DNA of 62,629 nucleotides from Saprospiraceae bacterium (GTDB lineage: Bacteria; Bacteroidota; Bacteroidia; Chitinophagales; Saprospiraceae): assembly GCA_020846655.1 (NCBI GenBank), contig JADLDL010000027.1:1-62629 (forward strand). Reading direction: 5' to 3'. The translations under genes and the position numbers were made by a program. The notes beneath the pieces are model-generated. The model did no database searches. It was not told the DNA's origin and saw nothing but the letters and a program-made list of their open reading frames with translations. Below are positions 1 through 8,606 of this stretch, one piece after another. Numbering within the stretch: position 1 is the first letter of the stretch; each line of letters starts with the position of its first letter.

Positions 1-46
1 CCTTTTTTATCAATTCCTGGAGGGCGAATGCATGTCTTGCAAAGTT

Positions 47-892
47 CTAGGCGCCCTTTGCCATTTCCCAACCCAGTATCGCTTGTTTGCGGTGGCTCCC
101 CCAATGGTATTGGCCCACCATGCCCTCATACCGGATCACCCGGTGGCAGGGGATCAGCCAGGCAACCGGGTTGGCGCCCACAGCCGAGCCGACGGCCCGC
201 GCCGCGCCGGGCTGGTCGATCAGGGTTGCAATTTTTTTATAGGTCGTAACGGCGCCCAGCGGGATTTTCAACAACGCCTCCCAGACGCGCACCTGAAAAT
301 TGGTGCCTTGCAGGTACAAGTGGATTTTGCCGCCCGAACGCTGAAGGGTATCCAGCGCAAAAATGGCCTCTACCCAGTGCCGGGTCGCGGCGGGGTCTGC
401 GCTGAACCGCGCGTTGGGCCATTTGGCCTGCAAGGCCTCCAAACTGGCTGCTTCCTGGCCGGGTTCGACAAAGGACAAGCCGCAGATGCCCCGGGCGGTG
501 GCCGACAGCAGACAGGCGCCAAACGGCGTATCGTGAAAACCGTATTGAATGGACAGGGATACGCCGCCGCTGCGAAACTGCTGCGGGGTGACCGCTTCGA
601 GGGTCACAAACAGGTCGTGTACGCGCGATTGGCTCGACAAACCCGCCAGTTCGGCGGCTTCGAGCAAATTGGCGGTTTCGGAAAGCCGGGCCTTGAGGTG
701 CTCGGCACTGAGGTATTGCAGAAATTTTTTAGGGCTGACACCCGCCCATTCCGTAAAAATGCGCTGAAAATGGAACGGACTCAGGTGCAGCCGGCGGGCC
801 ACCTCGTCCAGGTCGGGTTGTTCACGAAAACGCGCGGAGAGAAACTGGATGGCGCTTTCCACCCGCTGGTAGTTTAAGGATTGCTCGTGCAT
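47..892 (-). CDS. AraC-type regulator fused to methylated-DNA-protein cysteine methyltransferase (Ada-like)
   Basis: Repairs O6-alkylguanine by moving the alkyl group to its own cysteine, and probably activates repair genes. The N-terminal ~100 residues form an AraC/XylS helix-turn-helix domain (LHLSPFHFQRIFTEW, then a second HTH before TPQQFR). The C-terminal half is an MGMT domain with the active-site motif PCHRVI near the end and the DNA-binding LLKIPLGAVTTY segment. It lacks the zinc-binding phosphotriester domain with four cysteines that starts E. coli Ada, so it is the shorter two-domain form common in Bacteroidota. I chose the ATG at 892 over the one at 919 because a -7-like element lies at 908-915, which puts the probable transcript start downstream of 919. 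The product is 281 residues. Confidence 0.88.
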   Translation of the reverse strand: MHEQSLNYQRVESAIQFLSARFREQPDLDEVARRLHLSPFHFQRIFTEWAGVSPKKFLQYLSAEHLKARLSETANLLEAAELAGLSSQSRVHDLFVTLEAVTPQQFRSGGVSLSIQYGFHDTPFGACLLSATARGICGLSFVEPGQEAASLEALQAKWPNARFSADPAATRHWVEAIFALDTLQRSGGKIHLYLQGTNFQVRVWEALLKIPLGAVTTYKKIATLIDQPGAARAVGSAVGANPVAWLIPCHRVIRYEGMVGQYHWGSHRKQAILGWEMAKGA

Positions 893-907
893 ATGCTTCT
901 TTTTGGA

Positions 908-915
908 CAAAGATG
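908..915 (-). promoter_or_regulatory. Putative Bacteroidota -7 element for the Ada-like gene
   Basis: Reads CATCTTTG on the minus strand, one mismatch from TAnnTTTG, with a weak GTTG about 21 bp upstream. It would start transcription near 904, a few bases before the ATG at 892. Confidence 0.35.
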
Positions 916-980
916 CCACTTGAGCAACCTGCCAGCCAACCCGATTCTTGCGGAGTTTCGGGCCTTAATCCTGCCGGGCA

Positions 981-1493
981 TTACTCTGCTTTTTTGACCT
1001 CGAACAGCGCCAGGATAATATTGCCCATATACACGCCGAGGGCGGATTCGACAAAGGTCAGAAACATGGTCATGTCCTGAAAATTGAGGATATCGGGCGC
1101 CAGGGCCTTGAGCGAAATAAGGAGCATCACAGTCACGAAATGACCGTTGACCAGCCATTTGACCAAACCGCTGATGGGCGTCGAGTCCTGCGTATTCAGT
1201 GTGGGTTCGGTGATGCTGCGGCCGATGTAGCGGAACACAGCGCCGCCGTACAGGGCCGTAATAGGCGCCAACACCCCCATGAGCGAGGTAAATTCTTCAA
1301 AATCGAAGCCGCGCAACAGGTAGTATACACAAGAAGCGCCGATCAGGATAAAATGATAAATAAGAATCTGACGGGCGATCCGGGCGCGCGGCGACAAGGG
1401 AGGAGCAGTTGGTTTACTCGCTTCGACCTTGGTAGTTACATTCGTGGTGGTGGCTTGTGTTGCTGCCATAACGGGAGAACTTATCGTTGTCAT
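981..1493 (-). CDS. Hypothetical membrane protein with four predicted helices
   Basis: No family recognised. The first ~40 residues are Thr/Ala/Lys-rich and likely cytoplasmic; four hydrophobic stretches follow (ILIYHFILIGASCVYYLL, then MGVLAPITALYGGAVF, then a segment around VTVMLLISL, and a last one around ALGVYMGNIILALF). The product is 170 residues and ends in a short charged tail. Its ATG overlaps the TGA stop of the upstream gene by four bases (ATGA), so the two are probably translationally coupled and may act together in the envelope. Function is unknown. Confidence 0.7.
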   Translation of the reverse strand: MTTISSPVMAATQATTTNVTTKVEASKPTAPPLSPRARIARQILIYHFILIGASCVYYLLRGFDFEEFTSLMGVLAPITALYGGAVFRYIGRSITEPTLNTQDSTPISGLVKWLVNGHFVTVMLLISLKALAPDILNFQDMTMFLTFVESALGVYMGNIILALFEVKKAE

Positions 1494-2440
1494 TGGCGAC
1501 GAAGATAATCTAATAATTTTTTAAAAAGGCGCTGCTGGTAATTATCCAGCTCTGTCTTATAACGCAGTTCCATGTCTTTATAGTCGTTTTTCCGGGGAGG
1601 AAATAATATGCCACTGCCATATTTCCCCTGAAATTCCCAGGAGAGCTCCACATCGCTGCCTTTTTGAACGCCTTTGACATAAATCCGGTGGTATTCAAAA
1701 TAGCCGTCCGGACAAATTTCGTAGTTCAGGTGGGTAACTTCCAACACAAATTCATCAAAAATCGTGTAGGAGGTATCCACTTTGGCTTTCCACAGGATGG
1801 GTGTGCCTTTGCCTTTGTAATAATTGACCAGGTACTTGCGGGCCTGGAGGCACACGGCATCTACGGATTTATTGGGGACGAGCATACTGTTGTCGCCCAC
1901 GTTCACACCCGCGAGCGAAGCGGGCAGGCGAACATCCAACACGGCGCCCGAACGGATGTTTCGGCCGTCGACCGGCATTTGTCCGTTTTGGCTCCGGACG
2001 CGGGCCAGGAAGTGGGCCGGTTCATGACAGCGCACCACCACTTCGGCCTGGTCTTCGTGGATTTCTGCCAGGAAGGCCCATTTGTGCAACAGGCGTTCGT
2101 GGAAATACTGACCATTGACCTTGCGGTTGTTTTTTTCGAGGCGGTCCCAGGCGCATTGCAGCGAGTCGCATACCCGGGCGCCCTGATAGGCCGAGCGCAA
2201 AAACAGGGTCACTTTTCGGGGGCTGACGGCGATACTGTCGGCATACAACACGCCGTCGAGGTGATTTTGGCGAAGCCAGGATTGAAAATCCGGCAGTTTG
2301 CGTTGAAAAAAGGCTTTATCCTGCCGCAGGTCGATGGACTGTGCCTCGAGGGGGGGTAACCCGTAAAGGGCCAGCAGACATGTCATCAGGTAGCCTAAAG
2401 GAAGGCTGGATTGCATTGCAGGTAGTTTTGTAGCACACAT
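1490..2440 (-). CDS. Hypothetical secreted protein
   Basis: A 316-residue protein with an N-terminal hydrophobic signal (LMTCLLALYGLPPLEA, cleavage likely before QSIDL), so exported to the periplasm or beyond. The rest is a mixed alpha/beta sequence with many charged residues and no family I recognise. A later start at 2416 (MQSSLPLGYL) would also leave an intact signal peptide; I cannot decide between them. It overlaps the downstream membrane-protein gene by four bases. Two cysteines early in the mature part (RVCDSLQCAWD) could form a disulfide, which fits export. Confidence 0.68.
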   Translation of the reverse strand: MCATKLPAMQSSLPLGYLMTCLLALYGLPPLEAQSIDLRQDKAFFQRKLPDFQSWLRQNHLDGVLYADSIAVSPRKVTLFLRSAYQGARVCDSLQCAWDRLEKNNRKVNGQYFHERLLHKWAFLAEIHEDQAEVVVRCHEPAHFLARVRSQNGQMPVDGRNIRSGAVLDVRLPASLAGVNVGDNSMLVPNKSVDAVCLQARKYLVNYYKGKGTPILWKAKVDTSYTIFDEFVLEVTHLNYEICPDGYFEYHRIYVKGVQKGSDVELSWEFQGKYGSGILFPPRKNDYKDMELRYKTELDNYQQRLFKKLLDYLRRQ

Positions 2441-2506
2441 GAGCAGCAGGAGAAGAGACGGATTTCCTACTGCGCTTATTTTCAGGATTTTTCACTTTAA
2501 CTTTTA

Positions 2507-2603
2507 TGTAGGGCGAATTTTCAATTCGCCCACCTCGCACTCGTCAAAACTTTCAATTCGCCTGCCCTGCGCGACATGGGCGAATTGAAAATTCGCCCTA
2601 CAA
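2507..2603. repeat. REP-like palindromic repeat cluster (inverted pair)
   Basis: The arms at about 2507-2530 and 2577-2602 are inverted copies of a 24-bp unit with the core GGGCGAATTTTCAATTCGCC, itself a palindrome. A partial third copy (TTTCAATTCGCC) lies at about 2551-2562. The right arm supplies the TAG stop codon of the methyltransferase gene (2598-2600), so the element sits exactly at that gene's 3' end. The pattern resembles bacterial REP/BIME elements mobilised by RAYT transposases; no RAYT gene is in the window. Confidence 0.85.
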
Positions 2604-3776
2604 TTTCTTCCCCAAAACCAGGACCGGATGTTGAAGCCCCAATACGATGGCACCAAACAAGTAGCCAGCGCCGCCGTCTTTAAGGCCCAGTTTTTTGCGT
2701 ACCGCCTCCGCCGTGTCTGGAAAATTGCGAACCGCCACATTCGCCCGCCCATCCGGCAGGGCAGCCTGAACCGCCCGGCGATCGTATTTCAACACCGCCT
2801 CCACCCGAAACGCACGCCCCGGCCAATCGGGCAACGCCTGAGTGGACGTGTAGAGGTGGGTATTGGGGTGCAATTTATACAGGCCAAAACGCTGGGCCAG
2901 GCATTTGAAAGCACCGGCCTTGAGCAGCGCGGCGTCAGGTTCGTACAGGTAATCCAGAGGGGCTGAAAATGCCACGCCGGCGGACTGTTCCTCGGCTCTC
3001 GAAAAAACGAAACTCCGGGTGGGTTCGCCCAGGCAGACAGCTTCCACCGGAATGTCCGCAGGTGGCGGCGCTTCATTTTCCAGGAGGTACAAGACTTCCT
3101 TGACCTCGTTGTCGACCGACACGACCCAAATATGCGTCACGGTTCCGAGTTGGGCCACTGCCTGTTGCAGATCGAGCATCGGCGCGGTTTTGAGCAAGAC
3201 TTTGGGGGCTTTTTGCAGGAGGGTGGCTTGGATGGCCAGGATATCCGGTTGGCAATCGCTTAGTTGAAATACCCGGCGGCCGGGCGCGTCGCGGCGGGCC
3301 GGATCGAGGTAGATGAGATCGAACGAAGCTGAATCTTGTTGCAAAAAATCCAGGGTATCGGCCTCCACGACCCGGATCCCGGTAGCACCCAGGGCGGCAA
3401 AATTTTGCCGGGCCAGCGCCGCCAAAGCGGGATTGCGCTCCACATAGGTGAGTTGTTCGAACGCTTGGGCAAAAAAGAAGGCATCCACCCCCATCCCGCC
3501 GGTAAGGTCGGCCATGTGCCGACCGGAAGGAATCAGGGCTGCTTTGAACCGGGCGGTTGCTTCCGAGGAGGCTTGTTCGAGGGAGAGCTGGGCTGGAAAC
3601 TCCAGGTCAAAACGGTACCAACTGGGTATTTTGTGCTGCACTTTGCGCAACGCCTCGATCTGCGCCACGGCCAGCGGCATGGGCATACCGGGGTAGCGGT
3701 GGGCCGACAAAAGCAGCCGCACCGGATCCTCCAGGAGGTGTTCCCGAATAAAATTTTGAACGCTTTCCGGCAGCAT
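2598..3776 (-). CDS. Class I SAM-dependent methyltransferase with THUMP-like C-terminal domain
   Basis: A 392-residue protein. A helical N-terminal part (residues 1-85) precedes a Rossmann methyltransferase core: ADLTGGMGVDAFFFAQ is the SAM-binding glycine loop, YVERNP the acidic ribose-binding strand, and DLIYLDPARRD occupies the motif IV position where N/DPPY-type enzymes bind the target base. The last ~90 residues resemble the THUMP-like domain of this Bacteroidota family. Family members are presumed RNA methyltransferases, but the substrate is not shown by the sequence. Its stop codon lies inside a REP-like palindrome. It is transcribed divergently from the adenylate cyclase gene. Confidence 0.8.
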   Translation of the reverse strand: MLPESVQNFIREHLLEDPVRLLLSAHRYPGMPMPLAVAQIEALRKVQHKIPSWYRFDLEFPAQLSLEQASSEATARFKAALIPSGRHMADLTGGMGVDAFFFAQAFEQLTYVERNPALAALARQNFAALGATGIRVVEADTLDFLQQDSASFDLIYLDPARRDAPGRRVFQLSDCQPDILAIQATLLQKAPKVLLKTAPMLDLQQAVAQLGTVTHIWVVSVDNEVKEVLYLLENEAPPPADIPVEAVCLGEPTRSFVFSRAEEQSAGVAFSAPLDYLYEPDAALLKAGAFKCLAQRFGLYKLHPNTHLYTSTQALPDWPGRAFRVEAVLKYDRRAVQAALPDGRANVAVRNFPDTAEAVRKKLGLKDGGAGYLFGAIVLGLQHPVLVLGKKL

Positions 3777-3801
3777 GCGGCAAACATCGTAACATTGGCG
3801 T

Positions 3802-3809
3802 TATATTTG
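3802..3809 (+). promoter_or_regulatory. Bacteroidota -7 promoter element (TATATTTG)
   Basis: Perfect TAnnTTTG match 40 bp upstream of the cyclase ATG at 3849. I see no TTTG box at the -33 position. It places the transcript start near 3813 and so excludes the upstream in-frame extension of the reading frame. Confidence 0.5.
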
Positions 3810-3848
3810 TACTTCCCCATCGAAAGTACCTTACAGGTTTCCAGGAAA

Positions 3849-5450
3849 ATGAAAATAGTCATCTCCCTTTGCACCGCGCTTTGCTTCGCGGTATGTGCTT
3901 TTCCCGTTTTCAGTCAGTCGAATGATCTCGTTGTCCAATTGGAGGCTGAAATGCGTGCGGCATCCGGTAGCCAGCGGGTAGAAAAATTACTTGCGCTGAC
4001 AGACGCCTATTTACAAGCCGGCAATTTTGAAAAAGCGGCTGAATTTGCCAGCGAGGCTTCCGACTTTGCCCGCAAGATCGGGCAAGCCGATTTGCAAGCC
4101 CTGGCCCTCAACCGGGAAGGTAAGTTGTTGGCTGCCACCGGCAAACGGGGTTTGTTTGGCAAAGACAAAGCCCCCGGAAAGTTTAAACAAAGCCTGCAGA
4201 TCATCCGGAGCCAGCGCCGCCCCAATAAGGCCCTGGCCCTCGACAATCTCCAGCAGTTGCGCCAATTGGCCGAACGCGCCGGCCGAAGCAGCGAGGTAGC
4301 CGACATTGACGCCCAGATCGCCCGCCTCAACGACCTGACCGAGCCCCTGCCGCCGCCCGCCAGTCCGGGCGTGGCCCCCGAAAAACCCCTCACCCAGGAG
4401 GTGTTCCAAAAAGAAATGTCGGCGCTGTACAACCAGATCCATACGAGCCAGTCGAGCCAACAGGTGACCGCCCAACAACGCGTCAACTACGAGCGGCAAT
4501 TTGCCGCCATGCAGGCCGAACAGGCTGCCTACAAAGCCCAGATCGACGAGATGAACGAAAACCAGGCGAAAACCGCCCTGGCGTTTATGCAACAGCGTTT
4601 CATTCTCGATTCTTTGAAAAACCAAACCAGTATCGACGCATTGAATGTGAAGAATGCCGAACTGGCGCTGAGTGAATCCGAAAACAAGCGCAATTTTTAC
4701 CTGGCCGCGTTTTTTGCCATGCTCTTGCTCGCCGGCGGCGCCTTGTATAGTTACATTCGGGCCAAGCAAAGCGCCAAAATACTGAGTGAAAAAAACAAGA
4801 TCATCCGCTCCGAACAAGAGCGTTCGGAGAACCTGTTGCTGAACATCCTGCCGGCGCTGGTGGCCGACGAGTTAAAGAAACAAGGCCGCACCAGTGCGCG
4901 GTATTTTGAAGATGTGAGCGTTTTGTTTGCCGATTTTGTCGGGTTCAGCCAGATTGCAGAAAAACTGACACCGCAACAATTGGTCAGTGAACTAGACACC
5001 TGTTTTCAAGCCTTCGACCAAATTATCGCCAAACACAACCTCGAAAAAATAAAAACCATTGGCGATGCCTACATGGCCGCCGGCGGCCTGCCCAATGGCG
5101 GTGGCAGCCAATTGCGCGACATGGTCCAGGCCGCCCGCGATATGCAAGACTGGCTCCATACCTGGAATCTGGAACGCGCCAAGCAGGGCCAGCCGCTGTA
5201 TGAAGCCCGAATCGGCATCCACCGCGGGCCGGTGGTGGCCGGGGTGGTGGGCTCCAAAAAATTCGCTTTTGACATTTGGGGCGATACCGTCAATATCGCT
5301 GCCCGGATCGAAGCCGCCGGAGAAGGCGGCAAAATCAATATTTCCGGAGAAGTGTTCAAAGTGATCGGCGGACACATCCCTTGCCAGTACCGGGGTAAGA
5401 TTCCCGCCAAGAACAAGGGCGAAATCGACATGTACTTTGTAGAAAATTAA
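3849..5450 (+). CDS. Membrane-anchored class III adenylate cyclase
   Basis: Predicted to make cAMP from ATP. The 533-residue protein has a signal peptide (residues 1-22), a TPR-like helical region (about 25-165), a coiled coil (about 185-280), one transmembrane helix (about 283-302) and a cytoplasmic catalytic domain (about 325-530). Catalytic residues are all visible: metal-binding Asp362 (FADFVGFS) and Asp406 (TIGDAYM), adenine-selecting Lys402 and Asp475 (FDIWGDTVN), and transition-state Asn482 and Arg486. The Lys/Asp pair points to ATP rather than GTP. The periplasmic TPR part suggests a sensor. The open frame extends upstream to 3336, but the signal peptide and the -7 element at 3802 support the ATG at 3849. 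Confidence 0.88.
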   Translation: MKIVISLCTALCFAVCAFPVFSQSNDLVVQLEAEMRAASGSQRVEKLLALTDAYLQAGNFEKAAEFASEASDFARKIGQADLQALALNREGKLLAATGKRGLFGKDKAPGKFKQSLQIIRSQRRPNKALALDNLQQLRQLAERAGRSSEVADIDAQIARLNDLTEPLPPPASPGVAPEKPLTQEVFQKEMSALYNQIHTSQSSQQVTAQQRVNYERQFAAMQAEQAAYKAQIDEMNENQAKTALAFMQQRFILDSLKNQTSIDALNVKNAELALSESENKRNFYLAAFFAMLLLAGGALYSYIRAKQSAKILSEKNKIIRSEQERSENLLLNILPALVADELKKQGRTSARYFEDVSVLFADFVGFSQIAEKLTPQQLVSELDTCFQAFDQIIAKHNLEKIKTIGDAYMAAGGLPNGGGSQLRDMVQAARDMQDWLHTWNLERAKQGQPLYEARIGIHRGPVVAGVVGSKKFAFDIWGDTVNIAARIEAAGEGGKINISGEVFKVIGGHIPCQYRGKIPAKNKGEIDMYFVEN

Positions 5451-5592
5451 TGTAGCGCGAATGTTCAATTCGCGCAGGCCACGCCGGGTAAGCGCTTTGG
5501 CACGTGTAGCGCGAATTTTCAATTCGCGCAAGCCACGCCGGGCAAGCGCAGTTGCACGCGTAGCGTACGCGAATTAAAAATTCGCGTTACAT
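5451..5592. repeat. REP-like repeat cluster (two direct units plus an inverted end)
   Basis: Two head-to-tail units of about 54 bp start at 5451 and 5505. Each begins TGTAGCGCGAAT, carries the small palindrome around TTCAATTCGCGC, and continues into GCCACGCCGGGyAAGCGC. The cluster ends at 5562-5592 with an inverted partner (GCGAATTAAAAATTCGCGTTACA). The core is related to the 2507-2603 cluster but has GCGC in place of GGGC. It starts directly after the cyclase stop codon. Confidence 0.85.
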
Positions 5593-5641
5593 TCTAAGGT
5601 GTTTCTAAGCCGGCTCTAAGCAGTTGCGTTTTAAGAGCGGA

Positions 5642-5649
5642 TACCTTTG
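5642..5649 (+). promoter_or_regulatory. Bacteroidota -7 promoter element (TACCTTTG)
   Basis: Perfect TAnnTTTG match upstream of the beta-barrel gene at 5788. It would give a leader of about 135 nt that contains the hairpin at 5696-5754. Confidence 0.45.
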
Positions 5650-5695
5650 TCCTACCTTTTTAGAAGAAAAAAGTTCTAGTGTTCAACTATTCCAG

Positions 5696-5754
5696 GCGGT
5701 TAGTGGCCTCTTAAAGGTACCCTACCTGAACAGCCCACTAACCGCTGCTTTTTT
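5696..5754 (+). terminator. Leader hairpin with T-run, possible attenuator
   Basis: An 11-bp perfect stem (GCGGTTAGTGG at 5696-5706 with CCACTAACCGC at 5735-5745) is followed by TGCTTTTTT. It lies between the -7 element at 5642 and the ATG at 5788, so it looks like a terminator placed inside a 5' leader. It could be an attenuator of the outer-membrane gene or the end of a short separate RNA. Confidence 0.6.
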
Positions 5755-5787
5755 CAACACCCGGTATCGACAAAATCATCCTGTCTC

Positions 5788-6969
5788 ATGAAAAAACAAC
5801 GACTCGTATCGCTGGCTTCCGGCGTTTTTTTCCTGCTCACTGCTCAGATGGCCGTTTCACAAGGCTGCGTAGCCATCCGCCAAATGGGCAATTGCAGCAG
5901 CAACGCCGGCTCTTCTCTCCTGACCAAAGGCCAATGGCAAGCCGCCGCCAACTACCGCTACTTCCGTTCGTACAAACATTTTCGCGGCGACGTGGAACAA
6001 GTGGAACGCGTGGAAGAAAATACGGAAGTGATTAACCTCGTCAATGCACTTGATTTCGGCTTGGCGTACAGCCTGAGCAATCGCCTGAGTGTATCCGCTA
6101 CGCTACCGGTTATTTTTTATGACCGCACCTCGCTCTACGAGCACTACGGCAACTCCCCCAGCGCCAACCCCGAGCACAAACGTTTCGGTACCGAGGCAAA
6201 AGGGATCGGCGACCTACGCCTCGCCGGCAGCTATTGGCTCTTCAATCCTGAAAAACACCACAAACACAACATTGCGCTGGGCATAGGGCTCAAACTTCCC
6301 ACCGGCAACGAAAACGTCCAGGGAAACTTCCACAAACGCAAAGCCACCGATGGAACGGATTCTATCGTGGTGAGGGCCGTTGACCAGTCTATTCAATTGG
6401 GCGACGGCGGCGTGGGGATCAGCCTCGAAGTGCAGGCCTTTTCCAGCCTGGGCGACAAACTGGCCCTCTACCTCAACGGGTTCTATATGTCGAACCCGCG
6501 AAACACCAACAAAACCCTGAACCGTGGCACACTGGTGGGTGTAGATCCCCTGATCGCCTACCATTCCGTGGCCGACCAGTATGTGGCCCGGCTGGGCGCC
6601 AGCTACGCCGTTTGGCCCGCCAAAGGTTTTTCGATCAACCTCGGTGGCCGTTTGGAAGGTATCCCCTCCAGCGATCTGATCGGCAAAAGCGAAGGATTCC
6701 GTCGCCCGGGCTATATCGTATCGGCCGAACCCGGTCTGGTGTACCAGCACAACAACATCGTCCTTTCTGCCAACGTCCCGCTGGCCCTGTACCGCAACCG
6801 CGTGAAAAGCACTTACGACCTGGCCGACCCCACCGGCCAACGCCACGGCGACGCCGCCTTTGCCGACTACTCGCTCAACTTCGGCCTGGCCTGGCGATTT
6901 GGCGGCAAACACGCCGCCCAAAGCAACATGCCGGCCGTTCCTACCTGGAAGGAGGCCGATAAAAACTAA
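5788..6969 (+). CDS. Outer-membrane beta-barrel protein
   Basis: A 393-residue protein with a signal peptide (cleavage near AVSQ|GCVA) and alternating hydrophobic/polar strands that end in aromatic residues, typical of an outer-membrane barrel of the MetA/transporter-like type (segments such as LDFGLAYSLSNRLSVSATLPV, GDLRLAGSYWLF, IALGIGLKLPTG). Cysteines in the first mature residues (GCVAIRQMGNCSS) could form a disulfide. It probably moves or binds a small substrate across the outer membrane, which the sequence does not identify. It stands alone between a leader hairpin and an intrinsic terminator. Confidence 0.72.
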   Translation: MKKQRLVSLASGVFFLLTAQMAVSQGCVAIRQMGNCSSNAGSSLLTKGQWQAAANYRYFRSYKHFRGDVEQVERVEENTEVINLVNALDFGLAYSLSNRLSVSATLPVIFYDRTSLYEHYGNSPSANPEHKRFGTEAKGIGDLRLAGSYWLFNPEKHHKHNIALGIGLKLPTGNENVQGNFHKRKATDGTDSIVVRAVDQSIQLGDGGVGISLEVQAFSSLGDKLALYLNGFYMSNPRNTNKTLNRGTLVGVDPLIAYHSVADQYVARLGASYAVWPAKGFSINLGGRLEGIPSSDLIGKSEGFRRPGYIVSAEPGLVYQHNNIVLSANVPLALYRNRVKSTYDLADPTGQRHGDAAFADYSLNFGLAWRFGGKHAAQSNMPAVPTWKEADKN

Positions 6970-7017
6970 ACAGCATACTTTAGAACGAGAATTTCATACG
7001 TAAACAGCGTTTATTTG

Positions 7018-7050
7018 AAGCCCGGTCCGAGCAAGGACCGGGCTTTTTTA
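7018..7050 (+). terminator. Intrinsic terminator
   Basis: An 11-bp stem AAGCCCGGTCC / GGACCGGGCTT with a six-base loop runs directly into a T-tract. It follows the beta-barrel gene by about 50 bp. Confidence 0.9.
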
Positions 7051-7081
7051 TTCTGCAACCCTGTATTTTCTTTCAAAAACG

Positions 7082-8605
7082 ATGAACCGCCCTACCCTCT
7101 TCTGGACCGGCATTCTGGTGATTGCCGGTGCTAAGTTGTTGATTCACTTGTATGCAAACACCATTTATGGATTTCACCGCGACGAACTGCTGTACCTCGC
7201 CCTGGGCCAACATTTAGCCTGGGGCTATTGGTCCAACCCGCCGTTGATCGGCGCACTGGGTTGGCTGGCTCAACACATCGGAGACGGCTCAGTGGGCGAC
7301 GTCCGGCTGTTGCCGACCCTGGCGGGCTGCTGCCTGGTGGTCCTGGCCGGCGCCATGGCCCGGGAAATGGGCGGCGGCCGCTACGCGCAAGTGCTGGCTG
7401 CTCTGGCCATCGTCGTGTCGCCGGCCTACCTCCGCAGCAGTGTCCTGTTTCAGCCGGTTATTTTCGATATCGTGGGCTGGACGGTGCTCAGTTTGTTGTT
7501 GTTGCGGTACCTGAATACCGAACGGACTCGCGTAGCGGCCTGGTTCGGACTGACGCTGGGACTTGTGCTGCTCAACAAATACATGGCCGTGTTTTGGGTG
7601 GCCGCACTGGTTCCGGCATTACTGTTGTCGCGGCACTGGCGCCTGTTCTGGCAGCGCGATGGGCAAATCGCGATGGGGCTGGCCGTTCTCGTGTTGCTGC
7701 CCAATATGTATTGGCAATTTGTCAACCATTTCCCGGTACGGCAACACATGCAAGATCTGTACGACAGCCAGTTGGTAAACACCGACGCTGCTGGGTTTCT
7801 GAAAAGCCAACTGCTGATGAATTTCACCGCCACGCTGGTCTGGATACCCGGCTTGTGGGGCTTGTGGAAATACCGGGAAGGTATCTACCGGCCGGTTTTA
7901 TACCTGTTTGCCGGCGTTATCCTGCTGCTGCTGCTTGCGAAAGGCAAGCCGTACTACAGCTTGGGTATTTACCCGATTATGATGGCCGCAGGGGCGGTAT
8001 ATTGGGAAAAACAACTGCGCCGGTGGGTTTACCGCGTGGCATTGCCGCTGGTGATGGTTGGGCTGTTGGTACCGCTTTTCCCCTTGGCAATACCTGTGTT
8101 TCCGCCGGAAAAAATGGCGGACTATTGCCGTTGGGCGGCCGAACACCTGGGCCTGCGCGATGTTACCCGTTGGGAAAACGGAGAGTACTATGCCTTGCCA
8201 CAGGATTATGCCGACATGCTGGGCTGGGCGGAACTGGGCCAAACGGCCGTGGATGCTTACCAACAAGTACCGGCAGGCGAAGCGGTGTTGATTTATGGCG
8301 AAAATTATGGACAAGCCGGCGCTGTCGATTTCTATGGCCGCCCCTATGGCTTGCCGCCGGCGGTCAGTTTTTCCGACAGTTACCGGCTTTGGCTCCCCGA
8401 CAGCACGCAGGCGCAAACCCTCATTTACATCAACGACGAATTGGGCCAGGATGTACAGGAATTGTTTGCCGACATCCGCCCCATTGGCAGCATCACCAAC
8501 GCCTTCGCCCGCGAAAAAGGCACCACCGTGTACCTGTGCCGGCAGCCGCGGCGGAGCCTCGATGTCTTCTGGCGCGAGCGCCTGCGCCAGGTTAGGGGGC
8601 AATGA
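7082..8605 (+). CDS. ArnT-like GT-C glycosyltransferase (family 39 type)
   Basis: A polytopic inner-membrane protein of 507 residues that probably transfers a sugar from a polyprenyl-phosphate donor to an envelope acceptor. The first loop has the GT-C signature: HRDELLYLALGQHLAWGYW, with the acidic catalytic Asp of the DE motif, followed by NPPLIG. About 10-12 hydrophobic helices follow, and a soluble periplasmic domain of about 150 residues closes the protein. Family members glycosylate lipid A, teichoic acids or proteins; the acceptor here is unknown. It is monocistronic, between a terminator and a hairpin. Confidence 0.82.
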   Translation: MNRPTLFWTGILVIAGAKLLIHLYANTIYGFHRDELLYLALGQHLAWGYWSNPPLIGALGWLAQHIGDGSVGDVRLLPTLAGCCLVVLAGAMAREMGGGRYAQVLAALAIVVSPAYLRSSVLFQPVIFDIVGWTVLSLLLLRYLNTERTRVAAWFGLTLGLVLLNKYMAVFWVAALVPALLLSRHWRLFWQRDGQIAMGLAVLVLLPNMYWQFVNHFPVRQHMQDLYDSQLVNTDAAGFLKSQLLMNFTATLVWIPGLWGLWKYREGIYRPVLYLFAGVILLLLLAKGKPYYSLGIYPIMMAAGAVYWEKQLRRWVYRVALPLVMVGLLVPLFPLAIPVFPPEKMADYCRWAAEHLGLRDVTRWENGEYYALPQDYADMLGWAELGQTAVDAYQQVPAGEAVLIYGENYGQAGAVDFYGRPYGLPPAVSFSDSYRLWLPDSTQAQTLIYINDELGQDVQELFADIRPIGSITNAFAREKGTTVYLCRQPRRSLDVFWRERLRQVRGQ

Positions 8606-8606
8606 G

